A stretch of DNA of 64,000 nucleotides from JACXVD01 sp020446665 (GTDB taxonomy: Bacteria > Pseudomonadota > Alphaproteobacteria > Sphingomonadales > Sphingomonadaceae): positions 26,997 to 90,996 of the forward strand of contig JAWKXQ010000012.1 in assembly GCA_041396905.1 (NCBI GenBank), written 5' to 3'. The notes under the pieces were generated by a model. The model worked only from the letters and a program-made list of their open reading frames with translations. It was not told the origin of the DNA and did no database searches. Below are positions 51,321-59,589 of this stretch, one piece after another (position 1 is the first letter of the stretch; the number at the start of each line of letters is the position of its first letter). Made by a program: the position numbers and the translations under genes.

Positions 51321-52472
51321 TCAGCCTTTGGCATTGGCCAGGCGGAGATAGGTGTCGACCACCGCCTGGTTAATGGCATCCCATGAATAATCGCGACTGC
51401 GCGCCTCGCCAGCTGCGCCATGCGCGGCGCGCAGGGCAGGGTCAGTGCAATAAGGGGCCAGTGCATCGGCAAACAACCCGCTGTCGGCCGGCTTGATCAG
51501 CTGACCTGTTACGCCGTGATCGACGAGGCTCGATGCCCCCGTTGCGCTGGCGGCCACTACCGGCAAGCCACAGGCCATCGCTTCCAGCGTGACATTGCCG
51601 AAAGTCTCCGTGATGGAGGGGTTGAGGAAAATGTCGCCGCTGGCCAGTGCCCGGCCAAGATCTGCCCCGGTCTGGAACCCGGCAAAGACCGCGTCTTCAA
51701 GATGCTCTTCGAACCAGCCACGGGCAGGGCCATCACCAATCACCAGCACTTTGTGCTTCACGCCGCGCTGGCGCAATTCGGTAATCGCGTCAGCAAAGAC
51801 GTCCAGCCCCTTTTCCATTACCAGCCGTCCGAGGAAGGTGATCGCAACATCATCATCCGCCAGCCCCAGTTCGCGGCGCCATGTCATGTCGCGCGCGCCG
51901 GAATGGAACACGGTGCGATCCACCCCGCGAGACCACAGGCCGATATCCTTGTGCATCCCCTGTGCCAGCAATTCCTCGATCTGGCTCTCGCTGGGTGCGA
52001 CCAGCGCATCGCAGCGATTGTAGAAGCGGCGCAATATGCCTTCGATAGTGGGTTCGAGGAAGGCAAGGCCATAATAGCGCGGATAGGTCTCGAAGCGCGT
52101 ATGCACTGATGCCAGCACCGGAATATCGCGCGCGCGCGCCCATTTCAGCGCCTTGTGCGCTGTGGGATCGGGCGAGGAAAAATGCATCATGTTGGGCGCG
52201 AATCGTTCCAGATCCGCGCGCACTACCTCGTTCATCCCCAGCGGCAGGCGATATTCGCCGCGCCCCTTTACCGGCATGCGCATATTGGGGATATTCACAA
52301 GGTCGCCGGTGGGCTCGAAATCCGGTTCCGCCACAACTGGCGCATAGACACGCAGTGCCGCACCCTGACGCAGAAGATATTCCGCCAGCCGGTTCAGCGC
52401 CTGGTTCGCGCCATCGCGCGTGTAGTTATAGTTGCCACTGAACAGGGCAATGCGGAGATCGGACGTTTCCAT
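51321..52472 (-). CDS. Glycosyltransferase family 4 (GT-B) enzyme
   Basis: A 383-residue retaining glycosyltransferase. The N-terminal domain begins RIALFSGNYNYTRDGANQALNRLAEYL. The nucleotide-sugar domain carries FLGRLVMEKGLDVFADAI, the E-x7-E motif in ETFGNVTLEAMACGLPVV and GVTGQLIKPAD. Among GT4 enzymes it resembles the mannosyltransferase/sulfolipid (MgtA, SqdX-like) group that glycosylates lipids, but the acceptor cannot be read. The gene stands alone, divergent from serC. Confidence 0.9.
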   Translation of the reverse strand: METSDLRIALFSGNYNYTRDGANQALNRLAEYLLRQGAALRVYAPVVAEPDFEPTGDLVNIPNMRMPVKGRGEYRLPLGMNEVVRADLERFAPNMMHFSSPDPTAHKALKWARARDIPVLASVHTRFETYPRYYGLAFLEPTIEGILRRFYNRCDALVAPSESQIEELLAQGMHKDIGLWSRGVDRTVFHSGARDMTWRRELGLADDDVAITFLGRLVMEKGLDVFADAITELRQRGVKHKVLVIGDGPARGWFEEHLEDAVFAGFQTGADLGRALASGDIFLNPSITETFGNVTLEAMACGLPVVAASATGASSLVDHGVTGQLIKPADSGLFADALAPYCTDPALRAAHGAAGEARSRDYSWDAINQAVVDTYLRLANAKG

Positions 52473-52548
52473 CGTGGCAGCGCTTTAAGGGCAGATGGGC
52501 GGTTTGGCGAGAGGGGAAGACCCACAGGCTTGCAAGTGGAATAGCTTG

Positions 52549-52624
52549 ACTCCTACCCCGACATCTCTAGGGGCCGCTGCGGGCCACGCGGTCCCAACGC
52601 CGCGCGTGCTCTCTGTAAGGAGAG
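52549..52624 (+). ncRNA. serC leader RNA motif
   Basis: The stretch directly upstream of serC folds into three stems: CCCC (52556-52559)/GGGG (52570-52573), CCGC (52574-52577)/GCGG (52588-52591) and CTCTCT (52609-52614)/GGAGAG (52619-52624) with a GTAA loop. The last hairpin contains the serC Shine-Dalgarno. Position and pattern agree with the serC motif described upstream of serC in Alphaproteobacteria, a presumed cis-regulatory element with no known ligand. Confidence 0.75.
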
Positions 52625-52629
52625 AATAC

Positions 52630-53783
52630 ATGACTACTATGCCGACGCTCAAGCCAGAGCGCCCTTTCTTTTCGTCCGGTCCCACGGCAAAATTCCCGGG
52701 CTGGTCCTTCGACAAATTCAAGACTGACACGCTCGGGCGGTCGCACCGTTCCGGCGTCGGCAAGGCGCGTCTGAAATACGCGATTGACCTGTCGAAGGAA
52801 ATGCTGGGTGTGCCAGAGGATTACCTCGTCGGCATCATGCCGGGTTCGGATACAGGTGCGCTGGAAGCGGCGATGTGGAACATGCTCGGCCATGGCCCGG
52901 CAACCGTCGCCGCGTGGGAAAGCTTCGGCAATGTCTGGATTCAGGACGCGGTCAAGCAGCTCAAGCTGAAGGACCTGACTGTCCTCGACGCCGATTACGG
53001 CGAAATTCCCGATCTCGCTTCCATCCCGCAGGACAATGATGTTGTTTTCACCTGGAATGGCACCACGTCGGGCGCGAAGATCCCCAACACGGACTGGCTC
53101 GCCGCTGACCGCAAGGGCATTACCATCAACGATGCCACCAGCGCTGTCTTCGCGATGGAAATGGACTGGGCGAAGCTCGATGCCACGACCTATAGCTGGC
53201 AGAAGGTGATGGGCAGCGAAGCCCAGCACGGCATGCTGATCCTCAGCCCCAAGGCGGTTGAGCGGATCGAAAGCTACGATCCCGAATGGCCGCTGCCCAA
53301 ACTGTTCCGCATGAAGAAGAACGGCAAGATCGACCGTTCGATCTTTGAAGGCGCGACCATCAACACCCCTTCGATGCTGGCGACAGAAGATTACATCGCT
53401 GCGCTTGAATGGGCGCAGGCTCTGGGCGGGCGCAAGGCGATGTTCGAACGCGCCAATGCCAATGCCAAGATCCTGCTCGACTGGATCGAAGCGACACCCT
53501 GGCTGCGCAACATGGTCTCTGACCCGGCCAAGCGCACCAATACCGGCGTGTGTTTCTGCTTCCAGGGCGAATGGTTCGACAGCCTTTCTGCAGAAGATCA
53601 GGCTGCCGTGCCCGCCAAGGTCGCCAAGAAGCTCGAATCGATGGACGTTGGCTATGACTTCAACGGCTATCGCGATGCTCCCCGTCGCTGCGCGTCTGGT
53701 GTGGCGGCACGGTAGAGCAGGAAGACCTCAAGCGCCTGATTCCCTGGATCGAATGGGCCTATGAGGAACTCAAGGCCGGATGA
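52630..53783 (+). CDS. serC: Phosphoserine aminotransferase SerC (frameshifted near the 3' end)
   Basis: PLP enzyme of serine synthesis converting 3-phosphohydroxypyruvate to phosphoserine. ATG 52630 follows AGGAGAG. The product has FFSSGPTAKFPGW at the N-terminus and PLP Lys192 in SWQKVMGSE. After NGYRDAP, at about 53680-53684, one base appears to be missing. As read the frame ends RRCASGVAAR at 53715, whereas the shifted frame gives LRVWCGGTVEQEDLKRLIPW to the TGA at 53781-53783, the normal SerC C-terminus (about 384 residues). With serA following, function is surely needed, so an error is likely. Confidence 0.92.
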
Positions 53784-53789
53784 ATTGCG

Positions 53790-53869
53790 TCGTCCCAGCG
53801 AAAGCTGGGATCGCTATCCGCACACTCCGATCTAACTGAAAGCGATCCCAGCTTGCGCTGGGATGACGA
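53790..53869. repeat. REP-type repeat (family B, copy 2) between serC and serA
   Basis: CGTCCCAGCGAAAGCTGGG and, about 35 bp later, CCCAGCTTGCGCTGGGATGA form an inverted pair of palindromes matching the copy in cobA (38713-38791) apart from the linker. It fills the serC-serA gap. Confidence 0.8.
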
Positions 53870-53879
53870 GAGAAGAATC

Positions 53880-55463
53880 ATGACCAAGCCCAAAGTCCTC
53901 ATTTCCGACAAGATGGACCCCAATGCCGCGAAGATTTTTGAAGAGCGCGGCTGCGATGTTGATGTCATCACCGGCGAAACGCCCGAGCAACTGATCGCCC
54001 GCATCGGTGAATATGATGGCCTTGCCATCCGTTCGGCAACCAAGGTGACGCAGGCCGTGCTGGATGCGGCGACCAATCTCAAGGTCATTGGCCGCGCCGG
54101 TATCGGGGTCGACAATGTCGATATTCCCTATGCCTCGTCCAAGGGCGTGGTGGTGATGAACACGCCGTTCGGCAACTCGATCACGACCGCCGAACATGCC
54201 ATCGCTATGATCTTTGCTCTGGCGCGGCAGATTCCGGAAGCCAATGCTCAGACCCAGCAGGGCCTGTGGCCGAAGAACGGTTTCATGGGTGTGGAAGTGA
54301 CCGGCAAGACGCTGGGCCTGATCGGCGCGGGCAATATCGGCAGCATCGTTGCCAGCCGCGCATTGGGGCTGAAGATGAAAGTGGTCGCTTTCGATCCCTT
54401 CCTGACCGATGACCGTGCCGTGGAAATGGGCGTGGAGAAGGCCGATCTCGACACATTGCTGGCCAAGGCGGATTTCATCACGCTGCATACGCCGCTGACG
54501 GATCAGACGCGCAATATCCTATCCAAGGAAAATCTCGCCAAGACCAAGCCCGGCGTGCGCATCGTCAATTGCGCGCGGGGCGGGCTGATCGACGAAGCCG
54601 CGTTGAAGGACGCGCTCGATTCCGGCCATGTTGCCGGCGCTGCGCTGGACGTTTTCGCTGTCGAACCGGCCAAGGAAAGCCCGCTTTTCGGCACGCCGAA
54701 CTTCATCTGTACCCCGCATCTGGGCGCATCCACCAATGAAGCGCAGGTCAATGTTGCGCTGCAAGTGGCGGAACAGCTGAGCGATTACCTCGTCAATGGC
54801 GGTGTCACCAACGCGCTCAACATGCCCAGCCTGAGCGCGGAAGAAGCCCCCAAGTTGCGCCCCTATATGGCGCTGGCCGAACAGCTCGGCTCGCTGGTGG
54901 GGCAGCTGGCGCATGGCAATCTGACGGAAATCAGTATCGAGCGTGAAGGCGCCGCTGTTGAACTGAATGGCAAACCGATCGAAGCGGCTGTGCTGGCCGG
55001 TTTCATGAGCTGCTATTCCGACAGCGTGAACATGGTCAATGCTCCGCATCTGGCCAAGGAACGCGGGCTGGATGTGCGCTCTATCCGGCATGAACGCGAA
55101 GGCGCCTATAACACGCTGATCCGCGTCACCGTGGCCACCAGTCAGGGTGACCGTTCCGTGGCAGGCACGCTGTTCGGCAAGGATCAGCCGCGTCTCGTCT
55201 CGATCTTCGGGATCGGGATCGAAGCCGATCTGGCTGGCCACATGCTCTATGTCGTGAACGAAGATGCGCCGGGCTTTATCGGCCGCATTGGTACGCTGCT
55301 GGGCGAAAATGGCATCAATATCGGCACCTTCCACCTTGGTCGCCGCGATGCCGGTGGCGAAGCCGTGCTGCTGCTGAGCGTCGATCAGGCAATCCCGCAG
55401 GATGTCGTCGAAGCGGCCAGTAAGCTGCAGGGCGTGAAGATGGTCAAGGCGCTGGCTTTTTAA
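53880..55463 (+). CDS. serA: D-3-phosphoglycerate dehydrogenase SerA
   Basis: First enzyme of serine synthesis, oxidising 3-phosphoglycerate with NAD. The 527-residue long form has a substrate domain, an NAD-binding domain (GLIGAGNIGSIVA, about 146-158), the catalytic Arg/Glu/His set (VNCARGGLIDE and CTPHLGAST), an intervening domain (about 320-445) and a C-terminal ACT domain (VVNEDAPGFIGRIGTLLGENGINI, about 457-480), the site of serine feedback in this family. The ATG at 53880 comes right after the repeat. It is probably in one operon with serC. Confidence 0.97.
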   Translation: MTKPKVLISDKMDPNAAKIFEERGCDVDVITGETPEQLIARIGEYDGLAIRSATKVTQAVLDAATNLKVIGRAGIGVDNVDIPYASSKGVVVMNTPFGNSITTAEHAIAMIFALARQIPEANAQTQQGLWPKNGFMGVEVTGKTLGLIGAGNIGSIVASRALGLKMKVVAFDPFLTDDRAVEMGVEKADLDTLLAKADFITLHTPLTDQTRNILSKENLAKTKPGVRIVNCARGGLIDEAALKDALDSGHVAGAALDVFAVEPAKESPLFGTPNFICTPHLGASTNEAQVNVALQVAEQLSDYLVNGGVTNALNMPSLSAEEAPKLRPYMALAEQLGSLVGQLAHGNLTEISIEREGAAVELNGKPIEAAVLAGFMSCYSDSVNMVNAPHLAKERGLDVRSIRHEREGAYNTLIRVTVATSQGDRSVAGTLFGKDQPRLVSIFGIGIEADLAGHMLYVVNEDAPGFIGRIGTLLGENGINIGTFHLGRRDAGGEAVLLLSVDQAIPQDVVEAASKLQGVKMVKALAF

Positions 55464-55480
55464 GCGCCTTGCCTAAATCC

Positions 55481-55570
55481 CGTTCGTGCTGAGCTTGTCG
55501 AAGCACCGCTTTTTCTTCTAGCGCAGCGCAAGAAGAAAAATGCGACCCTTCGACAGGCTCAGGGCGAACG
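55481..55570. repeat. Inverted repeat (family C) between serA and hisZ
   Basis: CGTTCGTGCTGAGCTTGTCG at 55481-55500 is mirrored by CGACAGGCTCAGGGCGAACG at 55551-55570, with an inner stem CTTTTTCTTCT/AGAAGAAAAA. This is a very common repeat type in sphingomonad genomes. The inner stem, with T-runs on either side, could act as the serA terminator. Confidence 0.75.
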
Positions 55571-55586
55571 GATAAGGATGATTGCG

Positions 55587-56696
55587 ATGACCGATCCCAC
55601 CGCCGACTTGCTGCCCGAAGGGCTGGCTGATCGTCTTCCGCGCGAAGCGGCGGCGGCCACGCATGCGATGCGCGCGGCCCTCGATGCGATGGATGGGCAT
55701 GGCTATGATCGTGTGCGTCCGCCGCTGATTGAATTTGAAAAGAGCATGGCGACACGGATGGACGGGGTGCAGCCGCGCCGCATGTTCCGCTTTGTCGATC
55801 CCTCCAGCCTGCGCACGCTGGCCCTGCGCAGCGATATCACTGTACAGGTCGGGCGGATTGCCGCCACCAGCATGGCCGATGCGCCGCGCCCCTTGCGCCT
55901 GTGCTATGCCGGTGAAGTCGCCGTGATCCGCGCAGACCAGCTTTCCCCGGCGCGCCAGCGTCTGCAGATCGGGGCCGAGCTGGTTGGCAGCGACAGTGTC
56001 GAAGCGGCCGCAGAAATCGTCATGCTGGCTATCGAAAGCGCGGAAGCCGCCGGTGGTCGCAATATTTCAGTCGACTTTACCTTGCCCGATCTGGTGGACA
56101 CGCTGGCGGCACAGGCGCTTCCGCTCGACGCAGAGGCGATCGAAGCCGTCCGGCGCGAGCTGGACGCGAAGGATGCGGGCGGCCTGAAAGAAGCGGGCGG
56201 GGAAGCCTATCTGCCGCTGCTCTATGCCACCGGGCCCTTTGCAACGGCGGTTGAACGGCTGGCAGCTATCGATGCAGGCGGGGTGCTGGCCAGCCGGATC
56301 GAAGGCCTGCGCCAGATTGCGGCGCGGGTCGGGTCGCGGGCCCGGCTGACGCTCGACCCCACTGAACGGCACGGTTTCGAATATCAGAGCTGGTTCGGCT
56401 TTACCGTCTATGCCGAAGGCGTGCGCGGCGCGCTGGGGCGGGGCGGTACCTATTCGATCCGCGGGCCGGAAGAACCGGCGACCGGCTTTTCGCTCTATCT
56501 CGATCCGCTGGTTGATGCCCCCGGCGCGGCTGAACCGCGCGACATGCTCTATCTGCCGATCGGCCATGACGAGCAGGCTGCCGCGCGGCTGCGCGCCATT
56601 GGCTGGCGCACCGTGGCGCAATTGAGCGCGGGCGAAGACCCGGCAGCGCTGGGCTGCACCCACCGGCTGGATGGTGCGGAGCCGGTGGGGATATAG
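55587..56696 (+). CDS. hisZ: ATP phosphoribosyltransferase regulatory subunit HisZ
   Basis: A catalytically dead histidyl-tRNA synthetase paralogue that activates short-form HisG in histidine synthesis. The 369 residues keep the class II aaRS core (YDRVRPPLIEFEKSMA, RRMFRFVDPSSLRTLALRSDITVQVGRIA) but lack the anticodon-binding domain and the His-adenylate motif. I start at ATG 55587 (AAGGA about 6 bp upstream); ATG 55578 is too close to that site. hisG is not in the window. Its nearest coding neighbour is serA, with the family C repeat in between. Confidence 0.9.
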   Translation: MTDPTADLLPEGLADRLPREAAAATHAMRAALDAMDGHGYDRVRPPLIEFEKSMATRMDGVQPRRMFRFVDPSSLRTLALRSDITVQVGRIAATSMADAPRPLRLCYAGEVAVIRADQLSPARQRLQIGAELVGSDSVEAAAEIVMLAIESAEAAGGRNISVDFTLPDLVDTLAAQALPLDAEAIEAVRRELDAKDAGGLKEAGGEAYLPLLYATGPFATAVERLAAIDAGGVLASRIEGLRQIAARVGSRARLTLDPTERHGFEYQSWFGFTVYAEGVRGALGRGGTYSIRGPEEPATGFSLYLDPLVDAPGAAEPRDMLYLPIGHDEQAAARLRAIGWRTVAQLSAGEDPAALGCTHRLDGAEPVGI

Positions 56697-56703
56697 GGTA
56701 TGA

Positions 56704-56852
56704 GCCCCCTCTTCTTTAGAGGAGGGGGTTGGGGGTGGTGGCGAACCCGAACGTGCCCGGGGGGAGCAGCGCATAGCACCACCCCGCTGCGACTAAGCTC
56801 ACCTGCGGTTCGCCAAGTCTCGCTGCCCCTCCTCTGAAGAAGAGGGGGCTAG
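56704..56852. repeat. Palindromic intergenic repeat (family A, copy 3)
   Basis: It starts GCCCCCTCTTC-TTTA-GAGGAGGGGG and ends GCCCCTCCTCTGAAGAAGAG followed by GGGGCTAG. Between lie CACCACCCCGCTGCGACTAA and CGCCAAGTCTCGCTG, shared almost exactly with copy 2 (35391-35547). The last bases (CTAG) contain the stop codon of the GST gene on the minus strand. Confidence 0.7.
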
Positions 56853-57454
56853 CCCGCCACCCATTTAACGTGCTTCACCATCACCGCGGCAAACAGATCT
56901 GACGCTTTCCAGCCCTCCAGCCATGCGCGCAGATCAGGCCATGGCTGCGCGTCGAACCAGGCACGGTCTGCATGGGCAAACTGGCGGACAAAGGGGAAGA
57001 TTGCGGCATCGGCAAAGCCGCGCTGCTCGCCGCAAAGGAAGGCGCTGGCAGACAGCCGCTCCTGCAAGACCATCAGCAGTTCGAAGCACGCCGCTCGGTG
57101 CTCTGCCGGGTCGGCATCTTCATAGCGCGTGGCATATTTGTAGCGGTCGAGATGGTGCTTGAACGGGCCGTCATTGGCGGCCAGCAGCGCGTCATCCTGC
57201 CGTTGCAGCCAGCGTTCCGGGTCATGTTGAGCCAGCGCCCAGCGCATGATGTCGATGCTTTCTTCCAGCACGCGGCCATCGTCCAGCACCAGCACCGGGA
57301 CTGTCCCCTTGGGCGAGACTTCCAGCATCTCCAAGGGCTTGTCGCGCAGCACCACTTCGCGATGGTTGACCTCTATTCCGCTGATCCGCAGCGCCAGCCG
57401 CGCCCGCATGGCATAGGGGCAGCGGCGGAAAGAATAGAGGATCGGGTCAGCCAA
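56849..57454 (-). CDS. Glutathione S-transferase family protein
   Basis: A 201-residue cytosolic GST. The N-terminal thioredoxin fold (about 1-75) has the CPYAMRAR motif (Cys12) of Cys-type GSTs, the cis-Pro in KGTVPVLVLDDG and the glutathione-binding EES pattern. The C-terminal helical domain (about 85-195) includes FADAAIFPFVRQFA with the N-cap Asp. Cys in place of Ser/Tyr suggests thiol transfer or reductase-like chemistry. It is downstream of trhO with 2 bp between them, forming a pair. Its stop codon lies within the edge of the repeat. Confidence 0.88.
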   Translation of the reverse strand: MADPILYSFRRCPYAMRARLALRISGIEVNHREVVLRDKPLEMLEVSPKGTVPVLVLDDGRVLEESIDIMRWALAQHDPERWLQRQDDALLAANDGPFKHHLDRYKYATRYEDADPAEHRAACFELLMVLQERLSASAFLCGEQRGFADAAIFPFVRQFAHADRAWFDAQPWPDLRAWLEGWKASDLFAAVMVKHVKWVAG

Positions 57455-57456
57455 GA

Positions 57457-58413
57457 TCAGTCATCATGGGCCATGCGCGGGCGCGAACCGACATGTTTTT
57501 CGCCGCGTGCCTTTGCCAGTTCTGCCTGTTTCTGGCGTTCCTTGTACCGCGCGCGCTGCTCCTCCGTCCGTTCTGCATGGCAGGCGGGGCAGCTGATACC
57601 TTCTTCAAACAGAGGTGACGCCATGTCTTCAGGCGAAACCGGGCGCCGACAGGCGCGGCACAGGCCATAGTCGCCCGGCTCCAGCGCGTGTTTCACGCTG
57701 ACGCGTTCGTCGAACACGAAACAGTCGCCATCCCACAGGCTTTCCTCTTCCGGGACCTGTTCGAGATAGGCGAGGATCCCGCCCTTGAGGTGATAGACCT
57801 CGTCCACCCCTTCGCTCTTGAGAAAGGCAGTGGATTTCTCGCAGCGAATCCCGCCGGTGCAGAACATCGCAATTTTCGGCGTGTTGCTGCCGCCGGTCAG
57901 CGCGGCGCGCTGTTGGCGGAACCATTCGGGAAAGTCGCGGAAACTGGTGGTGTGCGGGTCGATCGCACCCTTGAAAGTGCCGATGGCGACTTCATAATCG
58001 TTCCGCGTGTCGATCACGATGGTATCAGGGTCTGATATCAGTGCGTTCCAGTCATGCGGATCGATATAGGTGCCGACGCTGGCCGTCGGGTCGATATCAG
58101 GCTGGCCCATGGTCACGATCTCGCGCTTCAGCCGCACCTTCATGCGCAGGAAGGGCATTTTGGGCGCGCGCGAATATTTGACTTCAATCGCGGCGCAACC
58201 GGGCAGGCCGCGGATATGCGCCAGCACTGCGGCTATCGCCTCATCGCTGCCCGCAATCGTGCCATTGATCCCCTCACGCGCGAGCAGCAGCGTGCCATAC
58301 ACGCCGTGTTCCTCGCATTTGGCCAGCAGCGCAGGCTGGATCGGGGCGGGATCGTCAAACCGCGTGAATTGATACAGCGCGGCGACGCAATAGGGCAGGG
58401 TCCGGTCGGTCAT
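57457..58413 (-). CDS. trhO: tRNA uridine(34) hydroxylase TrhO (rhodanese family, YceA/UPF0176)
   Basis: Installs 5-hydroxyuridine at tRNA position 34 in an oxygen-dependent, prephenate-independent route. The 318-residue protein has the N-terminal YceA domain (REGINGTIAGS, about 46-56), then the rhodanese domain with catalytic Cys185 in MFCTGGIRCEKS and the second conserved Cys191. A C-terminal zinc-ribbon-like CxxC...CxxC (CRACRRP, CPACHAE) follows, and then a basic tail. The family length varies (250-330 residues) mainly by this tail. Confidence 0.92.
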   Translation of the reverse strand: MTDRTLPYCVAALYQFTRFDDPAPIQPALLAKCEEHGVYGTLLLAREGINGTIAGSDEAIAAVLAHIRGLPGCAAIEVKYSRAPKMPFLRMKVRLKREIVTMGQPDIDPTASVGTYIDPHDWNALISDPDTIVIDTRNDYEVAIGTFKGAIDPHTTSFRDFPEWFRQQRAALTGGSNTPKIAMFCTGGIRCEKSTAFLKSEGVDEVYHLKGGILAYLEQVPEEESLWDGDCFVFDERVSVKHALEPGDYGLCRACRRPVSPEDMASPLFEEGISCPACHAERTEEQRARYKERQKQAELAKARGEKHVGSRPRMAHDD

Positions 58414-58476
58414 GATGCGCGCCGGTTAGCCGATGGCGCGACGTTTTGCCAGATGGATGAAGGGTTCGGCGGCAGC

Positions 58477-59364
58477 CTAGCCGAACAGATCACGCAGCCA
58501 GGCATCCACTACCGGTGTTGCGGGATAATCCGGATCGCCCAGCTTGCGGTTTATCTCCATATGGCCGCGCAGGCCGCGCCCGGAAAAGCCCTTTACCGTG
58601 GCCTTCGTTCCTGCATCGCGCAATGCCTTGCCCAGGCCCTGGCTCTGGCGGGTGCCATCGGCGCGCTGCACGTGCAGGATCAGGAAGGCGGGCGCATTGG
58701 GCGCAGCAGCCTGGAATGTGGGTGAAAGCGCCCGCTGGCGGGCCGGGTCGGTACCGAATGCCTGCTTGTAGGTGTCCCCCATCAGACGGGCATTTTCGCC
58801 CATCTGGGCAGGAACGTCATAGGCGGCGCCATCGAGCGGGATGATCCCCGCCACATCGCGATAGCTCAGCCCTGCGCCGCGCAGATAGCGCGGATCGGTG
58901 CCCACCAGCGCTACCAGATGCGCGCCTGCGCTATGCCCCATCAGCACCACGCGGGTGCGGTCGATCCGCAAGCCATCAGCCCGGCTGAGCAATTCCGCCA
59001 ATGCCGCTGCGACATCTGCGGCTTGCTGTTCCACAGTCGCATCGGGCACCAGGCGATAGTTGATGCTGGCAAAATGATAGCCTTGCCCGTTGTAATGCGG
59101 TGCCTTGAGCCGCCCGGTCGCGTTGCTCTTGTCCCCGCGCTTCCATCCGCCGCCATGGACGAAGACCACCAGCGGGGCGGGGCGGGTGGTGGGCGCGGCA
59201 TGAAAATCGAGCCTTTGCAGCGGGTCCGCACCATAGGAGATTTCCTGAACTGCACGGGCAGTGCGCGCGGTCCCGTCGCGCCCGAGGGCCCAGGCGGCAT
59301 CGCCTAGCACAAGGCCGGTGGAAGACAGGAACAGCAGGCTGGCAGCAAGCGGAAGGAATTGCAT
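58477..59364 (-). CDS. Alpha/beta hydrolase (HSL/esterase-lipase family), exported
   Basis: A 295-residue predicted periplasmic esterase. The second of two adjacent ATGs (59364) is preferred because AGGAGA lies about 7 bp upstream. A signal peptide (LPLAASLLFLSSTGLVLG, cleavage near residue 21-26) is followed by the oxyanion motif HGGGW (70-74) and nucleophile Ser145 in GHSAGA. The acid is probably in the segment around APAFLILHVQRADG and the His in RGHMEINRKLG. It resembles carboxylesterases/kynurenine formamidase-like enzymes; the substrate is unknown. It is divergent from purA. Confidence 0.88.
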   Translation of the reverse strand: MQFLPLAASLLFLSSTGLVLGDAAWALGRDGTARTARAVQEISYGADPLQRLDFHAAPTTRPAPLVVFVHGGGWKRGDKSNATGRLKAPHYNGQGYHFASINYRLVPDATVEQQAADVAAALAELLSRADGLRIDRTRVVLMGHSAGAHLVALVGTDPRYLRGAGLSYRDVAGIIPLDGAAYDVPAQMGENARLMGDTYKQAFGTDPARQRALSPTFQAAAPNAPAFLILHVQRADGTRQSQGLGKALRDAGTKATVKGFSGRGLRGHMEINRKLGDPDYPATPVVDAWLRDLFG

Positions 59365-59589
59365 CATATCTCTCCTGTGCCCCCAGTGCAGGCGGCAAAA
59401 TACCGCGCGCTGCCATGAAGGAAAGCGCCAGATTGTCGCAATTTGTCGCGTGGCGGTTGACTCCCCATCTGCCGCCCCGTAACCCGCGCCCCGCATTCAG
59501 GCGCCTTTCGGCACCTCCCGTCCCGTCCCCTGGCCGAGTCCTGTCGAAGGGCCTTGCGGATCGACCCGGCAGGGGGGACAGGTATAACC

